DNA of 64,000 nt from Shinella zoogloeoides (GCF_033705735.1 NZ_CP131131.1:930001-994000); one strand, 5' to 3'; counted from the first letter of the stretch, positions 37,905-47,402 are shown. Notes: generated by a model not told the origin, from the sequence alone. Translations and numbers: made by a program.

Positions 37905-38924
37905 ATGGCGGTTGAGGTTCGGACGTCGAAGGAGATGAATGCCGCGTCGGCCCCTAAGGCGCTGCGCGTCGGCTTCATCCTGTCGAAGAGCTTCACGCTC
38001 TCCGCCTTTGCCTTGTTCGTCGACACGCTGCGGCTTGCCAGCGACAGCGAGGACCGCTCCCGCCGTGTCAACTGCGACTGGGAAGTGCTCAGCAGCACGC
38101 GCAATTTCATTTCCTCCTCGAGCGGCATCCAGGTCGCGCCGACTGCGCCCTTCGCCGACCCGTCCTGTTTCGACTATATCGCCGTTGTCGGCGGCCTCCT
38201 CAGCGTGGAGGAGCCGATCGACAGCTATGCGACGACCTATCTGCGCAAGGCGGTCAATGCCGGCGTCGGCCTGATCGGCCTCTGTACGGGCAGCTTCATC
38301 CTTGCCGAGGCGGGCCTGCTCAAGGGGCATACGGCCTGCGTGAGCTGGCTCCACCACCGCGATTTCCGCGCCCGCTATCCCGATATCGAGGCGACGTCGG
38401 AGCAGATCTTCCGCTTCGACGGCAAGGTGGCGACCTGTGCCGGCGGCAGCAGCGTCGCGGATCTTGCGGCAACGCTCGTGCGCCATCATGTCGGCGAGGC
38501 CGCCGAGCGCAATGCGCTGGAAATCCTGCAGATCCGCCACCGGCGCGACGCCACGGACATCCAGCCGCGCAATCCGTTGGGCCTGGAGGCGCGCGACCGG
38601 CGCGTGCATCTCGCCATCATGATGATGGAGCAGCACACCGAGGACCTCCTGTCCATCGACAGCATCGCCACGATGACGAATGTCTCGCGCCGCCAGCTCG
38701 AGCGGCTGTTCGAGAGCGACATGGGCGCCTCGCCGAGCGCGATCTACATGAAGATCCGCATGGCGGCCGCCTTCACCATGGTGGTGCGTACCAACAAGCC
38801 GCTGATCGAGATCGCGCTGGAGACCGGTTTCGAGAGCCTGTCGCACTTCACCCGGCGCTTCCGCGCCGCCTTCGGCGACACGCCGTCGCAGATCCGCCGC
38901 GACGGGCGGCGTCAGGCAGGCTGA
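37905..38924 (+). CDS. GlxA-family AraC-type regulator with DJ-1/PfpI domain
   Basis: This 339-residue regulator has an N-terminal DJ-1/PfpI-like domain (residues about 15-190, with the nucleophile-elbow cysteine in GLCTGSFILAEAGLL) and a C-terminal AraC DNA-binding domain (SIATMTNVSRRQLERLFE, then a second helix-turn-helix ending TPSQIRRDGR). Such proteins activate catabolic genes for amines or amino acids, as GbdR and ArgR do in Pseudomonas. The ATG at 37905 has GGGAGGA upstream; ATGs at 37842 and 37935 are also in frame. The targets are not evident. Confidence 0.88.
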   Translation: MAVEVRTSKEMNAASAPKALRVGFILSKSFTLSAFALFVDTLRLASDSEDRSRRVNCDWEVLSSTRNFISSSSGIQVAPTAPFADPSCFDYIAVVGGLLSVEEPIDSYATTYLRKAVNAGVGLIGLCTGSFILAEAGLLKGHTACVSWLHHRDFRARYPDIEATSEQIFRFDGKVATCAGGSSVADLAATLVRHHVGEAAERNALEILQIRHRRDATDIQPRNPLGLEARDRRVHLAIMMMEQHTEDLLSIDSIATMTNVSRRQLERLFESDMGASPSAIYMKIRMAAAFTMVVRTNKPLIEIALETGFESLSHFTRRFRAAFGDTPSQIRRDGRRQAG

Positions 38925-38999
38925 GCGCAATTCTCCTTGCGGCTGGGAACCAAGCCGCGCGCCATTCGTTCGGTCTGGATTGCTGACAAGGAGACCGCA

Positions 39000-39323
39000 A
39001 TGGCAAGCAACGACGTCCAATCCCAGATTTCCGCCCTGCGTGACGAGATCGCCCAGCTTCAGAAGGATCTCGGCGAGCGGAGTGCCGAGGCCTATGAAAC
39101 CGTGCGCGAGCGCGCCGGCAGCGCCATGGAGGCAGCCCGTCCCGCCGTCCGCTCCGCGACGAAATACGTGCGCAACGAGGGCGCGGCCGTCGCGCAGACC
39201 GCGCGGGAGCATCCCGCCGCCCTTTCCACGCTCGTGCTGGGCGCGGGGCTGGCCGGCATCGTGCTCGGCTATCTGCTCGGGTCTCTCGAAAGCGAACCGC
39301 CGCGCCGCCAGCGCTGGTTCTGA
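39000..39323 (+). CDS. Small anchored protein, ElaB/YqjD (DUF883)-like
   Basis: This 107-residue protein has an N-terminal coiled-coil (SQISALRDEIAQLQKDLGER) and one C-terminal membrane helix (AALSTLVLGAGLAGIVLGYL) followed by a basic tail. That arrangement matches ElaB/YqjD-like proteins, some of which tether ribosomes to the membrane in stationary phase. AAGGAG lies six bases upstream of the ATG at 39000. It converges on a gene of similar design across a shared terminator. Function here is inferred only from architecture. Confidence 0.75.
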   Translation: MASNDVQSQISALRDEIAQLQKDLGERSAEAYETVRERAGSAMEAARPAVRSATKYVRNEGAAVAQTAREHPAALSTLVLGAGLAGIVLGYLLGSLESEPPRRQRWF

Positions 39324-39332
39324 ACGTATAAG

Positions 39333-39358
39333 AAAGCCCGGCATTGCCGGGCTTTTTT
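39333..39358. terminator. Rho-independent terminator between convergent small genes
   Basis: AAAGCCCGGC and its complement flank a three-base ATT loop, with six T's after the stem on the plus strand and an A-rich stretch before it, so it can work in both directions. It lies between the two YqjD-like genes. Confidence 0.9.
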
Positions 39359-39379
39359 CATGGCATCGGGAAAGATCAC

Positions 39380-39685
39380 CTACCGGTGGCGCAGGCCGCA
39401 GAGATAGCCGATGAGGGCAGCGCCGGCGAGGGCGGCGATCGGATTGGCCTGAATGGTCTGGCGCAGGTCCTCGCGCAGCGATTCCGCCTTGGCGACCGCA
39501 AGCTGGCCCGTGCCTTCGGCGATCAGGCCCGCGGATTCCTTCAACCGGCTGATCTCCGCCTTCAGCGCCTCGATCTGCTCGCTGACCGCGGCCTCCGCGG
39601 CGGCGGTCTTCGCTTCCTCCGAAATGGTGTCGCGACCTTCAACGACGCCGAGCGTGCGCTTGCCGGTGCTCTTTTCGTCAGCCAT
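39380..39685 (-). CDS. Small anchored protein, ElaB/YqjD-like
   Basis: This 101-residue protein begins MADEKSTGKRTLGVVEG and has an alanine-rich coiled coil (SEQIEALKAEISRLKESAG) and a short C-terminal hydrophobic segment (NPIAALAGAALIGYLCG) ending RHR. It resembles the neighbouring protein in layout, with NP before the helix as in YqjD. The ATG at 39685 has AGGAG eight bases upstream, better spaced than the ATG two codons earlier. Membrane anchoring and a stationary-phase role are inferred. Confidence 0.7.
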   Translation of the reverse strand: MADEKSTGKRTLGVVEGRDTISEEAKTAAAEAAVSEQIEALKAEISRLKESAGLIAEGTGQLAVAKAESLREDLRQTIQANPIAALAGAALIGYLCGLRHR

Positions 39686-39812
39686 GGGCATGTCTCCTGC
39701 ATTGGTGGGAATGGCGGGAGGAGAAACTTCCGCCGTGCCAGTTGGTTCCCGCCGATGATTCAATCTGTGATCTCGCCGGCCGGCAAGACCGATTGACTCT
39801 TTTGGAAATTGA

Positions 39813-39827
39813 GAACAAATAGAGAAC
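39813..39827 (+). promoter_or_regulatory. LexA (SOS) box of the imuA operon
   Basis: GAAC at 39813-39816 and GAAC at 39824-39827 are separated by exactly seven bases. This is the complement of GTTC-N7-GTTC, the alphaproteobacterial LexA site. It overlaps the expected -10 region behind a TTGACT -35 box at 39793 and lies 29 bases before the imuA start, so bound LexA would block the promoter until DNA damage. Confidence 0.88.
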
Positions 39828-39856
39828 AATTATCCGTCAGCAGGAGCCGAAAAGCC

Positions 39857-40615
39857 ATGTCCGCCTCCGTCCATGCCGTTGTCGCAGACCTGCGCGACCG
39901 CATCCGGCAGTTCGACGGCCGCGCCTTGCGCGACCGGGCGGTTCTGCCGTTCGGCGTGCCGGAGATCGACGACCGGCTGCCCGGCGGCGGATTGGCGCTC
40001 GCCAGCCTGCACGAGGTCTGCGGCGGCGGCAACGACGCCGTGGAAGGGGCGGCCGCCATGCTCTTTGCCGCCGGCATCGCCGCGCGCACCAAGGGGCAGG
40101 TGCTCTGGTGCCTGACGCGGCCGGATCTCTTCGCCCCGGCGCTGGCGCAGGCGGGGCTTGCCCCCAGTCGCGTCCTCTATGTGGAGGCCGGCGACGAGAA
40201 GAGCCTGCTCCTCTGTTTCGAGGAGGGGCTGCGCCATGGCGGGCTCGGCGCGGTGGTGGCGGAAGTCGCGCGCCTGTCGATGACCGCCTCGCGCCGCCTG
40301 CAGCTTGCCGCGGAAGCCGGCGGCACGCTCGGCATCGCCCTGCGCCGCATCCGGCAGGGAGGGGGCACCGATGCTTTCGCGCTGCCTTCCGCCGCCGTGA
40401 CGCGCTGGCGGGTTTCCATGCGGCCGTCCGTGCCGCTTGCCGTGCCCGGCATCGGCCGGGCCCGATGGTTGCTGGAGCTGGCCCGTTGCCGGGCCGGCGA
40501 GGCGGCTAAGTTCGAAGTGGAGGCATCCGATGCCGAGGGTCGTATCGCTTTTTCTTCCCGGCTGGCCGATCGATCGCCTGAGACGGGCGCTTGGCGCCTC
40601 GGCGCCTCCGCCTGA
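39857..40615 (+). CDS. imuA: ImuA, RecA-like mutasome protein
   Basis: This 252-residue protein is ImuA, a RecA-related protein that works with ImuB and DnaE2 in damage-induced translesion synthesis. It opens with VVADLRDRIRQFDGRAL and has PFGVPEIDDRLPGGGLALASLHEV, the ImuA start, and VLWCLTRPDLFAPALAQAGL. The ATG at 39857 has AGGAG upstream. It is first in the imuA-imuB-dnaE2 operon under the LexA box and overlaps imuB by 86 bases in a different frame. Confidence 0.92.
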   Translation: MSASVHAVVADLRDRIRQFDGRALRDRAVLPFGVPEIDDRLPGGGLALASLHEVCGGGNDAVEGAAAMLFAAGIAARTKGQVLWCLTRPDLFAPALAQAGLAPSRVLYVEAGDEKSLLLCFEEGLRHGGLGAVVAEVARLSMTASRRLQLAAEAGGTLGIALRRIRQGGGTDAFALPSAAVTRWRVSMRPSVPLAVPGIGRARWLLELARCRAGEAAKFEVEASDAEGRIAFSSRLADRSPETGAWRLGASA

Positions 40616-42053
40616 CCGGCGGCTCGTTCTCGTCGGGCGGGATGGCCCGCGCCGGATCGTGACGGCGGTAAGCCGCCCGGCGGAACAGGCGGGCCTGCGC
40701 GTCGGCATGCCGCTGACCAAGGCGCATGCCCTGCTGCCCGACATCCTGACCATGCCAGCCGATCCCGCGGCCGATGCCGCGGCGCTCGCCCGCCTTTCCC
40801 TCTGGGTCTTGCAGCACTACGCGCCCATCGTCGCGCCGGATCCGCCGGATGGCCTCGTCATCGACACGACCGGCGCCGACCACCTGCATGGCGGCGAGGA
40901 GCGCATGCTGACGGGACTCGTCAACCGCCTTGCCGCCTCCGGCATCGCCGCCCGCGCCGCGGTGGCCGACAGCTGGGGCGCGGCCCATGCCGTGGCGCGC
41001 TTTCTGGCCGATCCGGTTCGCGTCGTGCCACCCGGCGCGGCGAGCGAGGCCGTGTCCCCTCTGCCGCTCCAGGGCCTGCGCATTCCGCCGGAAACGGTGA
41101 CGGGCCTGCATGTTCTCGGCTTTGCCGGCATCGGCGATGTGCTGGCCGTGCCGCGTGCGCCGCTCGTCCTGCGTTTCGGGGCGCTCCTCGGCCGCCGGCT
41201 CGACCAGCTGCAGGGCATCGTCTCGGAGCCTGTCGATCCGCTGCGCGATCCCGAGCTCGTGACCGTCCGCAAGGTCTTCGGCGAGCCGATCGGCGCGCCG
41301 GAGACCATCGCGCGCTATACGGCCGCCCTCGTGCAGGATCTCTGCCTTGCGCTGGAAAAGCGCGGGCTCGGCGCGCGGCGGCTCGACCTCGTCTTCCACC
41401 GCGTCGATGCTTCCCTTCAGGCGATCCGTGTCGGCACGGCCCGGGCGGTGCGGGAGGAGAAGCGGCTCGTCCGGCTCCTCTGCGACCGGATCGAGACGAT
41501 CGATCCGGGCTTCGGCATCGAGATCATGGACCTGACCGCCACGCTCGCCGAACCGCTCGTCCTGCAACAGGCCGTCTCCTCTCTGGTCGAGGAAGAGAGG
41601 GCGGACCTTGCCGGGCTCGTCGACGTGATCGCCAACCGCATCGGCGCACGCCGCCTCTACCGCATCGCGCCGGTCGAAAGCGACGTGCCGGAACGCTCCG
41701 TCCAGCGCATCGCCCCGCTTTCTCCCGACAGCGGGGCCACATGGCAGGGGGACTGGCCGCGCCCCGCCCGTCTCCTGGCGCGGCCAGAGCCAGTCGAGGT
41801 CGTGGCGCTCCTGCCAGACCACCCGCCCGCCTTCTTCACATGGCGCGGCATACGCCGGCGCGTGAAGCGCGCCGACGGGCCGGAGCGCATCTTCGGCGAA
41901 TGGTGGAAGCGCGACGCCGAGCTTGCCGCCGTGCGCGATTATTTCCAGGTGGAGGACGAGGCCGGCGAGCGCTTCTGGCTCTTTCGCTCGGGCGATGAGG
42001 CTGAGGCCGCGAACGGCGCCGGCCGCTGGTTCCTGCATGGGATCTTCGCATGA
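40530..42053 (+). CDS. imuB: ImuB, Y-family polymerase-like mutasome hub
   Basis: This 507-residue protein is a Y-family polymerase homologue that lacks catalytic activity in studied members and acts as the hub linking DnaE2 and the beta clamp. It starts MPRVVSLFLPGWPIDRLRRA and has the palm, fingers and little-finger pattern (GLRVGMPLTKAHALLPDI; HVLGFAGIGDVLAVPRAPL). The C-terminal region ends in WFLHGIFA, a conserved tail. GTGGAGG at 40517-40523 supports the start inside imuA. Its stop overlaps dnaE2 by ATGA. Confidence 0.93.
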   Translation: MPRVVSLFLPGWPIDRLRRALGASAPPPDRRLVLVGRDGPRRIVTAVSRPAEQAGLRVGMPLTKAHALLPDILTMPADPAADAAALARLSLWVLQHYAPIVAPDPPDGLVIDTTGADHLHGGEERMLTGLVNRLAASGIAARAAVADSWGAAHAVARFLADPVRVVPPGAASEAVSPLPLQGLRIPPETVTGLHVLGFAGIGDVLAVPRAPLVLRFGALLGRRLDQLQGIVSEPVDPLRDPELVTVRKVFGEPIGAPETIARYTAALVQDLCLALEKRGLGARRLDLVFHRVDASLQAIRVGTARAVREEKRLVRLLCDRIETIDPGFGIEIMDLTATLAEPLVLQQAVSSLVEEERADLAGLVDVIANRIGARRLYRIAPVESDVPERSVQRIAPLSPDSGATWQGDWPRPARLLARPEPVEVVALLPDHPPAFFTWRGIRRRVKRADGPERIFGEWWKRDAELAAVRDYFQVEDEAGERFWLFRSGDEAEAANGAGRWFLHGIFA

Positions 42054-45000
42054 AACCGCGTTACGCCGAGCTTCAGGTCACCTCCCATTTCTCGTTCCTG
42101 CGCGGGGCGAGCAGCGCGCAGGAACTCTTCGCGCAGGCGAGCGCCTTCGGCATCGATGCCCTCGCCGTGGTGGACCGCAACAGCCTTGCCGGCGTCGTGC
42201 AGGCCCACAGGGCGGCGAAGGAGCTGCCACCGGACATGCCTCGGGTGCGCCTCGTCGTCGGCTGCCGGCTTGATCTCGTGGACGGCATGTCGCTGCTCGT
42301 CTATCCCACTGATCGCGATGCCTATGCCCGTCTCTGCCGCCTGCTCACCCTCGGCAAGAAGCGGGCGGGCAAGGGCAAGTGCCATATCGACTGGGCCGAT
42401 GTCGTGGAATGGAACGAAGGGCTTCTTGCCGTGCTGGTGCCGGACGAGGCGGACGAGACCGCCGCCTTCCAGCTTCGCCGTCTTGCCGAGACCTTCCGCG
42501 ACCGCTGCTATCTCGCCCTGACGCTGCGCCGCCGGCCGAACGACCAGCTCCGCCTCTTCGAATTGTCCAACCTCGCCGCGCGGTACCGCGTGCCCACCGT
42601 CGTCACCAACGACGTGCTCTACCACGAGCCCGGCCGCCGCATGCTGCAGGACATCATGACCTGCATCCGCCACAACGTCGTCATCGACAATGCCGGCTTC
42701 CTGCGCGAGCGCCATGCCGACCGCTACCTGAAGCCGCCGCAGGAAATGCACCGCCTCTTCGTCCGCTACCCGGAGGCGCTTCGGCGCTCGCTGGAGATCG
42801 TGGAGCGCTGCCGCTTCTCGCTGGACGAGTTGAAATACCAATATCCCGACGAGAAGGAATATGCGGACCTCACGCCGCAGGAGGCGCTGGAGAAATATAC
42901 GTGGGAAGGTGCGAATTCCTTTTATCACAATGAGATACCGGAAATAGTTCGTAAAAAACTTCTGAAGGAGCTCGGCTTGATCCAGAAGATGAACTATGCG
43001 CCCTATTTCCTTACGGTGAATGCCATTGTCCGGCATGCCCGCTCGATCGGCATCCTCTGCCAGGGGCGCGGCTCGGCTGCCAACAGCGCCGTCTGCTTCG
43101 TTCTCGGCATCACCTCCATCGAGCCGACGGTGAACGGCTTGCTCTTCGAGCGGTTCGTTTCCGAGCAGCGCGGCGAGCCGCCCGACATCGACGTGGATTT
43201 CGAGCACGAGCGCCGGGAGGAGGTGATCCAGTGGATCTACGAGACCTATGGAAAGGACCGTTCCGCTCTCTGCGCCACCGTCATCCGCTACCGCTCGCGG
43301 GCGGCCATGCGCGACGTGGGGCGGGCGCTGGGCCTGCCCGAGGATGTGCTGAAATCGCTATCCTCGCAGGTCTGGGGCTGGTCCAACGACATTCCGCAAA
43401 CCCATGCGGGCTCGGTCGGCCTCAATGTGGACGACCGCCGCATGAAGCTGCTGTTCGAGCTCGCCCGGCAACTGATCGATCGGCCCCGTCACCTCTCGCA
43501 GCATCCGGGCGGCTTCGTCCTGACGCGCGACCGGCTGGACGACCTCGTGCCCATCGAACCGGCGGCGATGGACGACCGGCAGGTGATCGAATGGGACAAG
43601 GACGATATCGAATATCTGAACTTCATGAAGGTCGACGTGCTGGCGCTCGGCATGCTCACCTGCATGCGCCGCGCCTTCGACTTCCTGAAGGAGCACAAGG
43701 GTGAGGCCCATGACCTCAAGACCATCCCGCAAGACTCGGCGACCTATGAGATGATCTCGAAGGCCGACACGATCGGCACTTTCCAGATCGAAAGCCGGGC
43801 GCAGATGTCCATGCTGCCGCGCCTCCGGCCGAAGGAATTATACGACATTGTCATCCAGGTGGCCATCGTGCGGCCGGGGCCGATCCAGGGCGACATGGTG
43901 CATCCCTATCTGCGCCGGCGGCAGGGGCTGGAAGAGGTCGAATATCCCCAGCCGGCTTTCGAAAGGGTCCTGAAGCGAACGCTCGGCGTACCTCTTTTTC
44001 AGGAGCAGGCCATGCAGGTCGCCATCGAATGCGCCGGCTTCGAGCCCGGCCGTGCCGACCAGTTGCGCCGGGCGATGGCCACGTTCAAGCAGACGGGCGG
44101 CGTGGATAAATTCCGCGAGGAACTGATCTCGGGCATGGTCGAGAACGATTACACGCGCGAATTCGCCGAGCGCATGTGCCGCCAGCTCGAAGGCTTCGGT
44201 TCCTATGGCTTCCCGGAAAGCCATGCCTACAGCTTCGCCATCGTCGCCTATGCCTCCGCCTGGGTGAAGTGCCATCACCCGGATGTCTTCTGCGCGGCGC
44301 TGCTCAATTCCCAGCCGATGGGGTTCTATGCGCCCGCGCAGATCGTGCGCGATGCGCGCGACCATGAGGTGGAGGTACGGCCGGTCTGCATCAATGAAAG
44401 CCGGTGGGACTGCACGCTGGAGCCGACGGAGGAGACGGGCCGCTTTGCCGTGCGTCTCGGGTTGCGGATGGTGAAGGGACTGAAGAACAAGGAAGCGAGC
44501 GACCTGATCAACGGCCGGCAGGACGAGCCCTTCGCCTCGGTCGACGATTTCTGGCGCCGCGCGGGGCTTGCCACCGATGTGCTGGTCCGACTTGCCGAGG
44601 CGGATGCCTTCCGGCCGTCACTCGGCCTTTCGCGCCGCGAAGCGCTCTGGGCGATCCGCAGCCTCAGGGACGAGCCGCTGCCGCTCTTCACCGCGGCGGC
44701 CGAGCGCGAGGCGGCACTCGTTGCCGAGATCGAGGAACCGGCCGTGGCGCTCCGCCCGATGGCGGCGGGGGGAGAAGTCGTGCAGGACTACGGCCATGTC
44801 GGCCTGACGCTCCGCGCCCATCCGGTGAGCTTCCTGCGCGAAAGCCTCTCGCGCCGCCGTTTCCTCACCTGCGCGCAGGCGGTGAATCTCAAGGACCGCC
44901 AGAAGGTCGAGACCGCCGGCATCGTGCTGGTGCGGCAGCGGCCGGGCTCGGCCAAGGGCGTCATTTTCGTGACCATCGAGGACGAGACGGGCATCGCCAA

Positions 45001-45235
45001 CCTCGTCGTCTGGCGCAAGATCTTCCTCGCCTACAGGCCCATCGTGATGGGCGCGCCGATGATCGGCGTCAGGGGCTATGTCCAGCGGGAGGGCGAGGTG
45101 GTGCACATCGTCGCGCAGCAGCTCATCGACCTGTCCGCCGACTTTTCCACCGTCGGCCGCCGCGGCATCGACCAGAAGCTGGAGGAGGCAGATCGGCGGG
45201 AAACGATCCGCGTCAAATCCCGCGACTTCCACTGA
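42050..45235 (+). CDS. dnaE2: Error-prone DNA polymerase III alpha, DnaE2 (ImuC)
   Basis: This 1061-residue C-family polymerase performs translesion synthesis and drives damage-induced mutation. The N-terminal PHP domain starts YAELQVTSHFSFLRGASSAQ, and the palm carries PDIDVDFEHERREEV with the catalytic aspartates. CINESRWD is the DnaE2-type motif after the fingers, and an OB-fold domain lies near the end (TAGIVLVRQRPGSAKG). The length is right for DnaE2 and shorter than DnaE1. It is translationally coupled to imuB. The stretch 42905-42970 uses strikingly AT-rich codons compared with the rest. Confidence 0.95.
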   Translation: MKPRYAELQVTSHFSFLRGASSAQELFAQASAFGIDALAVVDRNSLAGVVQAHRAAKELPPDMPRVRLVVGCRLDLVDGMSLLVYPTDRDAYARLCRLLTLGKKRAGKGKCHIDWADVVEWNEGLLAVLVPDEADETAAFQLRRLAETFRDRCYLALTLRRRPNDQLRLFELSNLAARYRVPTVVTNDVLYHEPGRRMLQDIMTCIRHNVVIDNAGFLRERHADRYLKPPQEMHRLFVRYPEALRRSLEIVERCRFSLDELKYQYPDEKEYADLTPQEALEKYTWEGANSFYHNEIPEIVRKKLLKELGLIQKMNYAPYFLTVNAIVRHARSIGILCQGRGSAANSAVCFVLGITSIEPTVNGLLFERFVSEQRGEPPDIDVDFEHERREEVIQWIYETYGKDRSALCATVIRYRSRAAMRDVGRALGLPEDVLKSLSSQVWGWSNDIPQTHAGSVGLNVDDRRMKLLFELARQLIDRPRHLSQHPGGFVLTRDRLDDLVPIEPAAMDDRQVIEWDKDDIEYLNFMKVDVLALGMLTCMRRAFDFLKEHKGEAHDLKTIPQDSATYEMISKADTIGTFQIESRAQMSMLPRLRPKELYDIVIQVAIVRPGPIQGDMVHPYLRRRQGLEEVEYPQPAFERVLKRTLGVPLFQEQAMQVAIECAGFEPGRADQLRRAMATFKQTGGVDKFREELISGMVENDYTREFAERMCRQLEGFGSYGFPESHAYSFAIVAYASAWVKCHHPDVFCAALLNSQPMGFYAPAQIVRDARDHEVEVRPVCINESRWDCTLEPTEETGRFAVRLGLRMVKGLKNKEASDLINGRQDEPFASVDDFWRRAGLATDVLVRLAEADAFRPSLGLSRREALWAIRSLRDEPLPLFTAAAEREAALVAEIEEPAVALRPMAAGGEVVQDYGHVGLTLRAHPVSFLRESLSRRRFLTCAQAVNLKDRQKVETAGIVLVRQRPGSAKGVIFVTIEDETGIANLVVWRKIFLAYRPIVMGAPMIGVRGYVQREGEVVHIVAQQLIDLSADFSTVGRRGIDQKLEEADRRETIRVKSRDFH

Positions 45236-45247
45236 TTTGTTAAAGCA

Positions 45248-47248
45248 TCACATGAAGTCGCGCGGGATCGCCGTCCCGAATGTCTTCTCGAAGATCTGCG
45301 CCTCGCCCTCGAAGGCGCGGACATGGGCCGAGATAACCCAGTCGCGCGCGGTGCAGGCGATGGTGGCGGTCGAGACGGTGCGCACGAACCAGCCGGGCCG
45401 CTGCATGTCGCAGGTCCAGACAGCGGTTCCGGTCATCGAAAGCGGATCGTTTCCGGCAATCGACCACAGCTCGTCGCGCACCTGGCGCGTCGCCAGTCCC
45501 GTGCCGGGATGCTCGTAGAGGCCGGTATCCTCGTAGATCGAATATTCCGTGAGGCCGTTCGTCAGGTCCCGCTCGACGCCCCGCGCGGTCTCCGGCGGGG
45601 AGAGTTCGATATAGGCCGGCAGGGGATTAGGATTTTCCGGCTCGGGAAGGGAAACGACCCGGTGCTCGCCGAGCTTCGGCAAGGCAAGGCCGAGCGAGGC
45701 AAGGTCGAGCGTCACGCCGGCATCGACCGGCGGCGGCAGGACCATCGGCCAGTAGGAGGTTGAGAGCGACAGGCGGATGCGGTGCCCCGCGCGGAAGCGG
45801 TAACCCATCGCGTCGAGCACGAGGCGGATGCGCACCTTCCGGCCCTTGGGCATGGCGTACGGTTCCGCATTGCCGTTGCGGTGGGCGAGGTTGATGACGC
45901 CGAAGGTGACGCGCGTCGCCGTCCCGTCCGGGTGGATATCGACGAGGCGGGCGCAGAGATTGGCGATCTCGACCTGCGTCGCCACCTCCAGTTCCAGCAC
46001 CGGCTGGCCGAGGAAATCCTGCGCCTCGGCAAGCGACGCGGTCTCGACGACGAGGGATCCGGCATCGTCGAGGCGCTGGTCGAGCGCCATTTCGGCATCG
46101 GGCTTCAGCGTGAACCACTCGCCGGCCATGACGCCGGTGTCGAGCGGCGATTTCAGGAAGCGGTCGTCGGCCGGGGTGTCGGCCGACGGCTGGCCGGGCA
46201 TGAGCGCGCCGTGTGAGCCGACATGGAATTCAGCCATGTCCGGCGCCTCCCAGCGATCCTTGGCGATCCAGAAGCCGGGATCGAAATCGCGGCGCAGCGC
46301 CGGGCGGGGAGCGTCCTGGATATAGGCGCGCACCTGCGGGATGTCCTCCGCGCCGTTCTCCTCGCCGCGCAGCCAGCGGTTCCACCACGCGATGGCCTCG
46401 GCGTGGAAATCCATGCGGGGCTTCGGCCAGGCGAAGTGCGGATACTTGTGGACCCACGGGCCGATCAGCGCCTTGGCCTTCCCGCCGATCCCCTCGACCG
46501 CCTTCAGCGGCGTGCTGCGGTAGCCGTCCGCCCAGCCGGCGATGACGAGGGCGGGAACGGGAAAGCCGGCGAAGTCCTCGCAGATGGAGCCGTGCTCCCA
46601 GAAGGCGTCGCGGCGCTGGTGTTGCAGCCATTCCTCCAGGAAGAAGGGCTCGTTCTCCAGCCGCTCCATCCACATGTCCCGCCAGCGCGCGCCGACGATC
46701 TCGGGATCGGGCGAGCGCGACTGGTAGGCGAGCATGGTCGCGGCCCAGGAAAGCTGGGCGGAAAGGTGCGTGCCGTTCTTGTAATGGATGTCGTCGTTGT
46801 AGCGGTCGACGGTGGAGGCGATGGAGATGACCGCCTTCAATGCCGGCGGCTTCAAGGCCGCGACCTGCAGGCAGTTGAAGCCGCCCCAAGAGATGCCCAT
46901 CATGCCGACGGAACCGTTCGACCAGGGTTGCGCGGCGATCCAGGCGATCAGCTCGCAGGCATTGGCAAGCTCCAGCGGCGTATATTCGCCATCGATGACG
47001 CCGTCGGATTCGCCCGAGCCGCGGATATCGACGCGCACCCCGGCAATGCCGGCCGCGGCGAAGACGGGATAGGTCGATTCGTCGCGCGGGCTGGTTCCGT
47101 CGCCCTTGCGATAGGGCAGGAACTCGAAGACGGCGGGAACGGGATCGGCCTGCGCGCCCTCCGGCATCCAGATGCGCGCGGCGAGCCGCGTGCCGTCGGC
47201 GAGCGTGATCCATTCGTTTTCGATGGTGGTGAAGGCGCGAGGCGTCAT
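45248..47248 (-). CDS. CocE/NonD-family hydrolase
   Basis: This 666-residue protein has an alpha/beta-hydrolase core and a C-terminal jelly-roll domain, the layout of CocE esterase and X-Pro dipeptidyl-peptidases. The nucleophile is Ser120 in GISWGGF, the acid lies in VIAGWADGYRSTPL, and the histidine in GPWVHKYPHF. The C-terminal region (FRAGHRIRLSLSTSYWPM) is typical of the PepX C-domain. It should hydrolyse an ester or amide; there is no signal peptide. The ATG at 47248 is used because the 52-residue upstream extension has no domain content. Confidence 0.9.
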   Translation of the reverse strand: MTPRAFTTIENEWITLADGTRLAARIWMPEGAQADPVPAVFEFLPYRKGDGTSPRDESTYPVFAAAGIAGVRVDIRGSGESDGVIDGEYTPLELANACELIAWIAAQPWSNGSVGMMGISWGGFNCLQVAALKPPALKAVISIASTVDRYNDDIHYKNGTHLSAQLSWAATMLAYQSRSPDPEIVGARWRDMWMERLENEPFFLEEWLQHQRRDAFWEHGSICEDFAGFPVPALVIAGWADGYRSTPLKAVEGIGGKAKALIGPWVHKYPHFAWPKPRMDFHAEAIAWWNRWLRGEENGAEDIPQVRAYIQDAPRPALRRDFDPGFWIAKDRWEAPDMAEFHVGSHGALMPGQPSADTPADDRFLKSPLDTGVMAGEWFTLKPDAEMALDQRLDDAGSLVVETASLAEAQDFLGQPVLELEVATQVEIANLCARLVDIHPDGTATRVTFGVINLAHRNGNAEPYAMPKGRKVRIRLVLDAMGYRFRAGHRIRLSLSTSYWPMVLPPPVDAGVTLDLASLGLALPKLGEHRVVSLPEPENPNPLPAYIELSPPETARGVERDLTNGLTEYSIYEDTGLYEHPGTGLATRQVRDELWSIAGNDPLSMTGTAVWTCDMQRPGWFVRTVSTATIACTARDWVISAHVRAFEGEAQIFEKTFGTAIPRDFM

Positions 47249-47402
47249 GAGAAATCCTTTTCCGCCGGTCTTTATGACGGTCGTATGACGGCCGGGCAAT
47301 AGGGCGGTTCTGGCCGTCCACGGTGCTTTCGCCCTGCCGCCCGGCGGCTTGCCCCCCTTCGAAATCTCGCCTACGAAGGCGGAACAGGCAGGGAGGGGCG
47401 CC

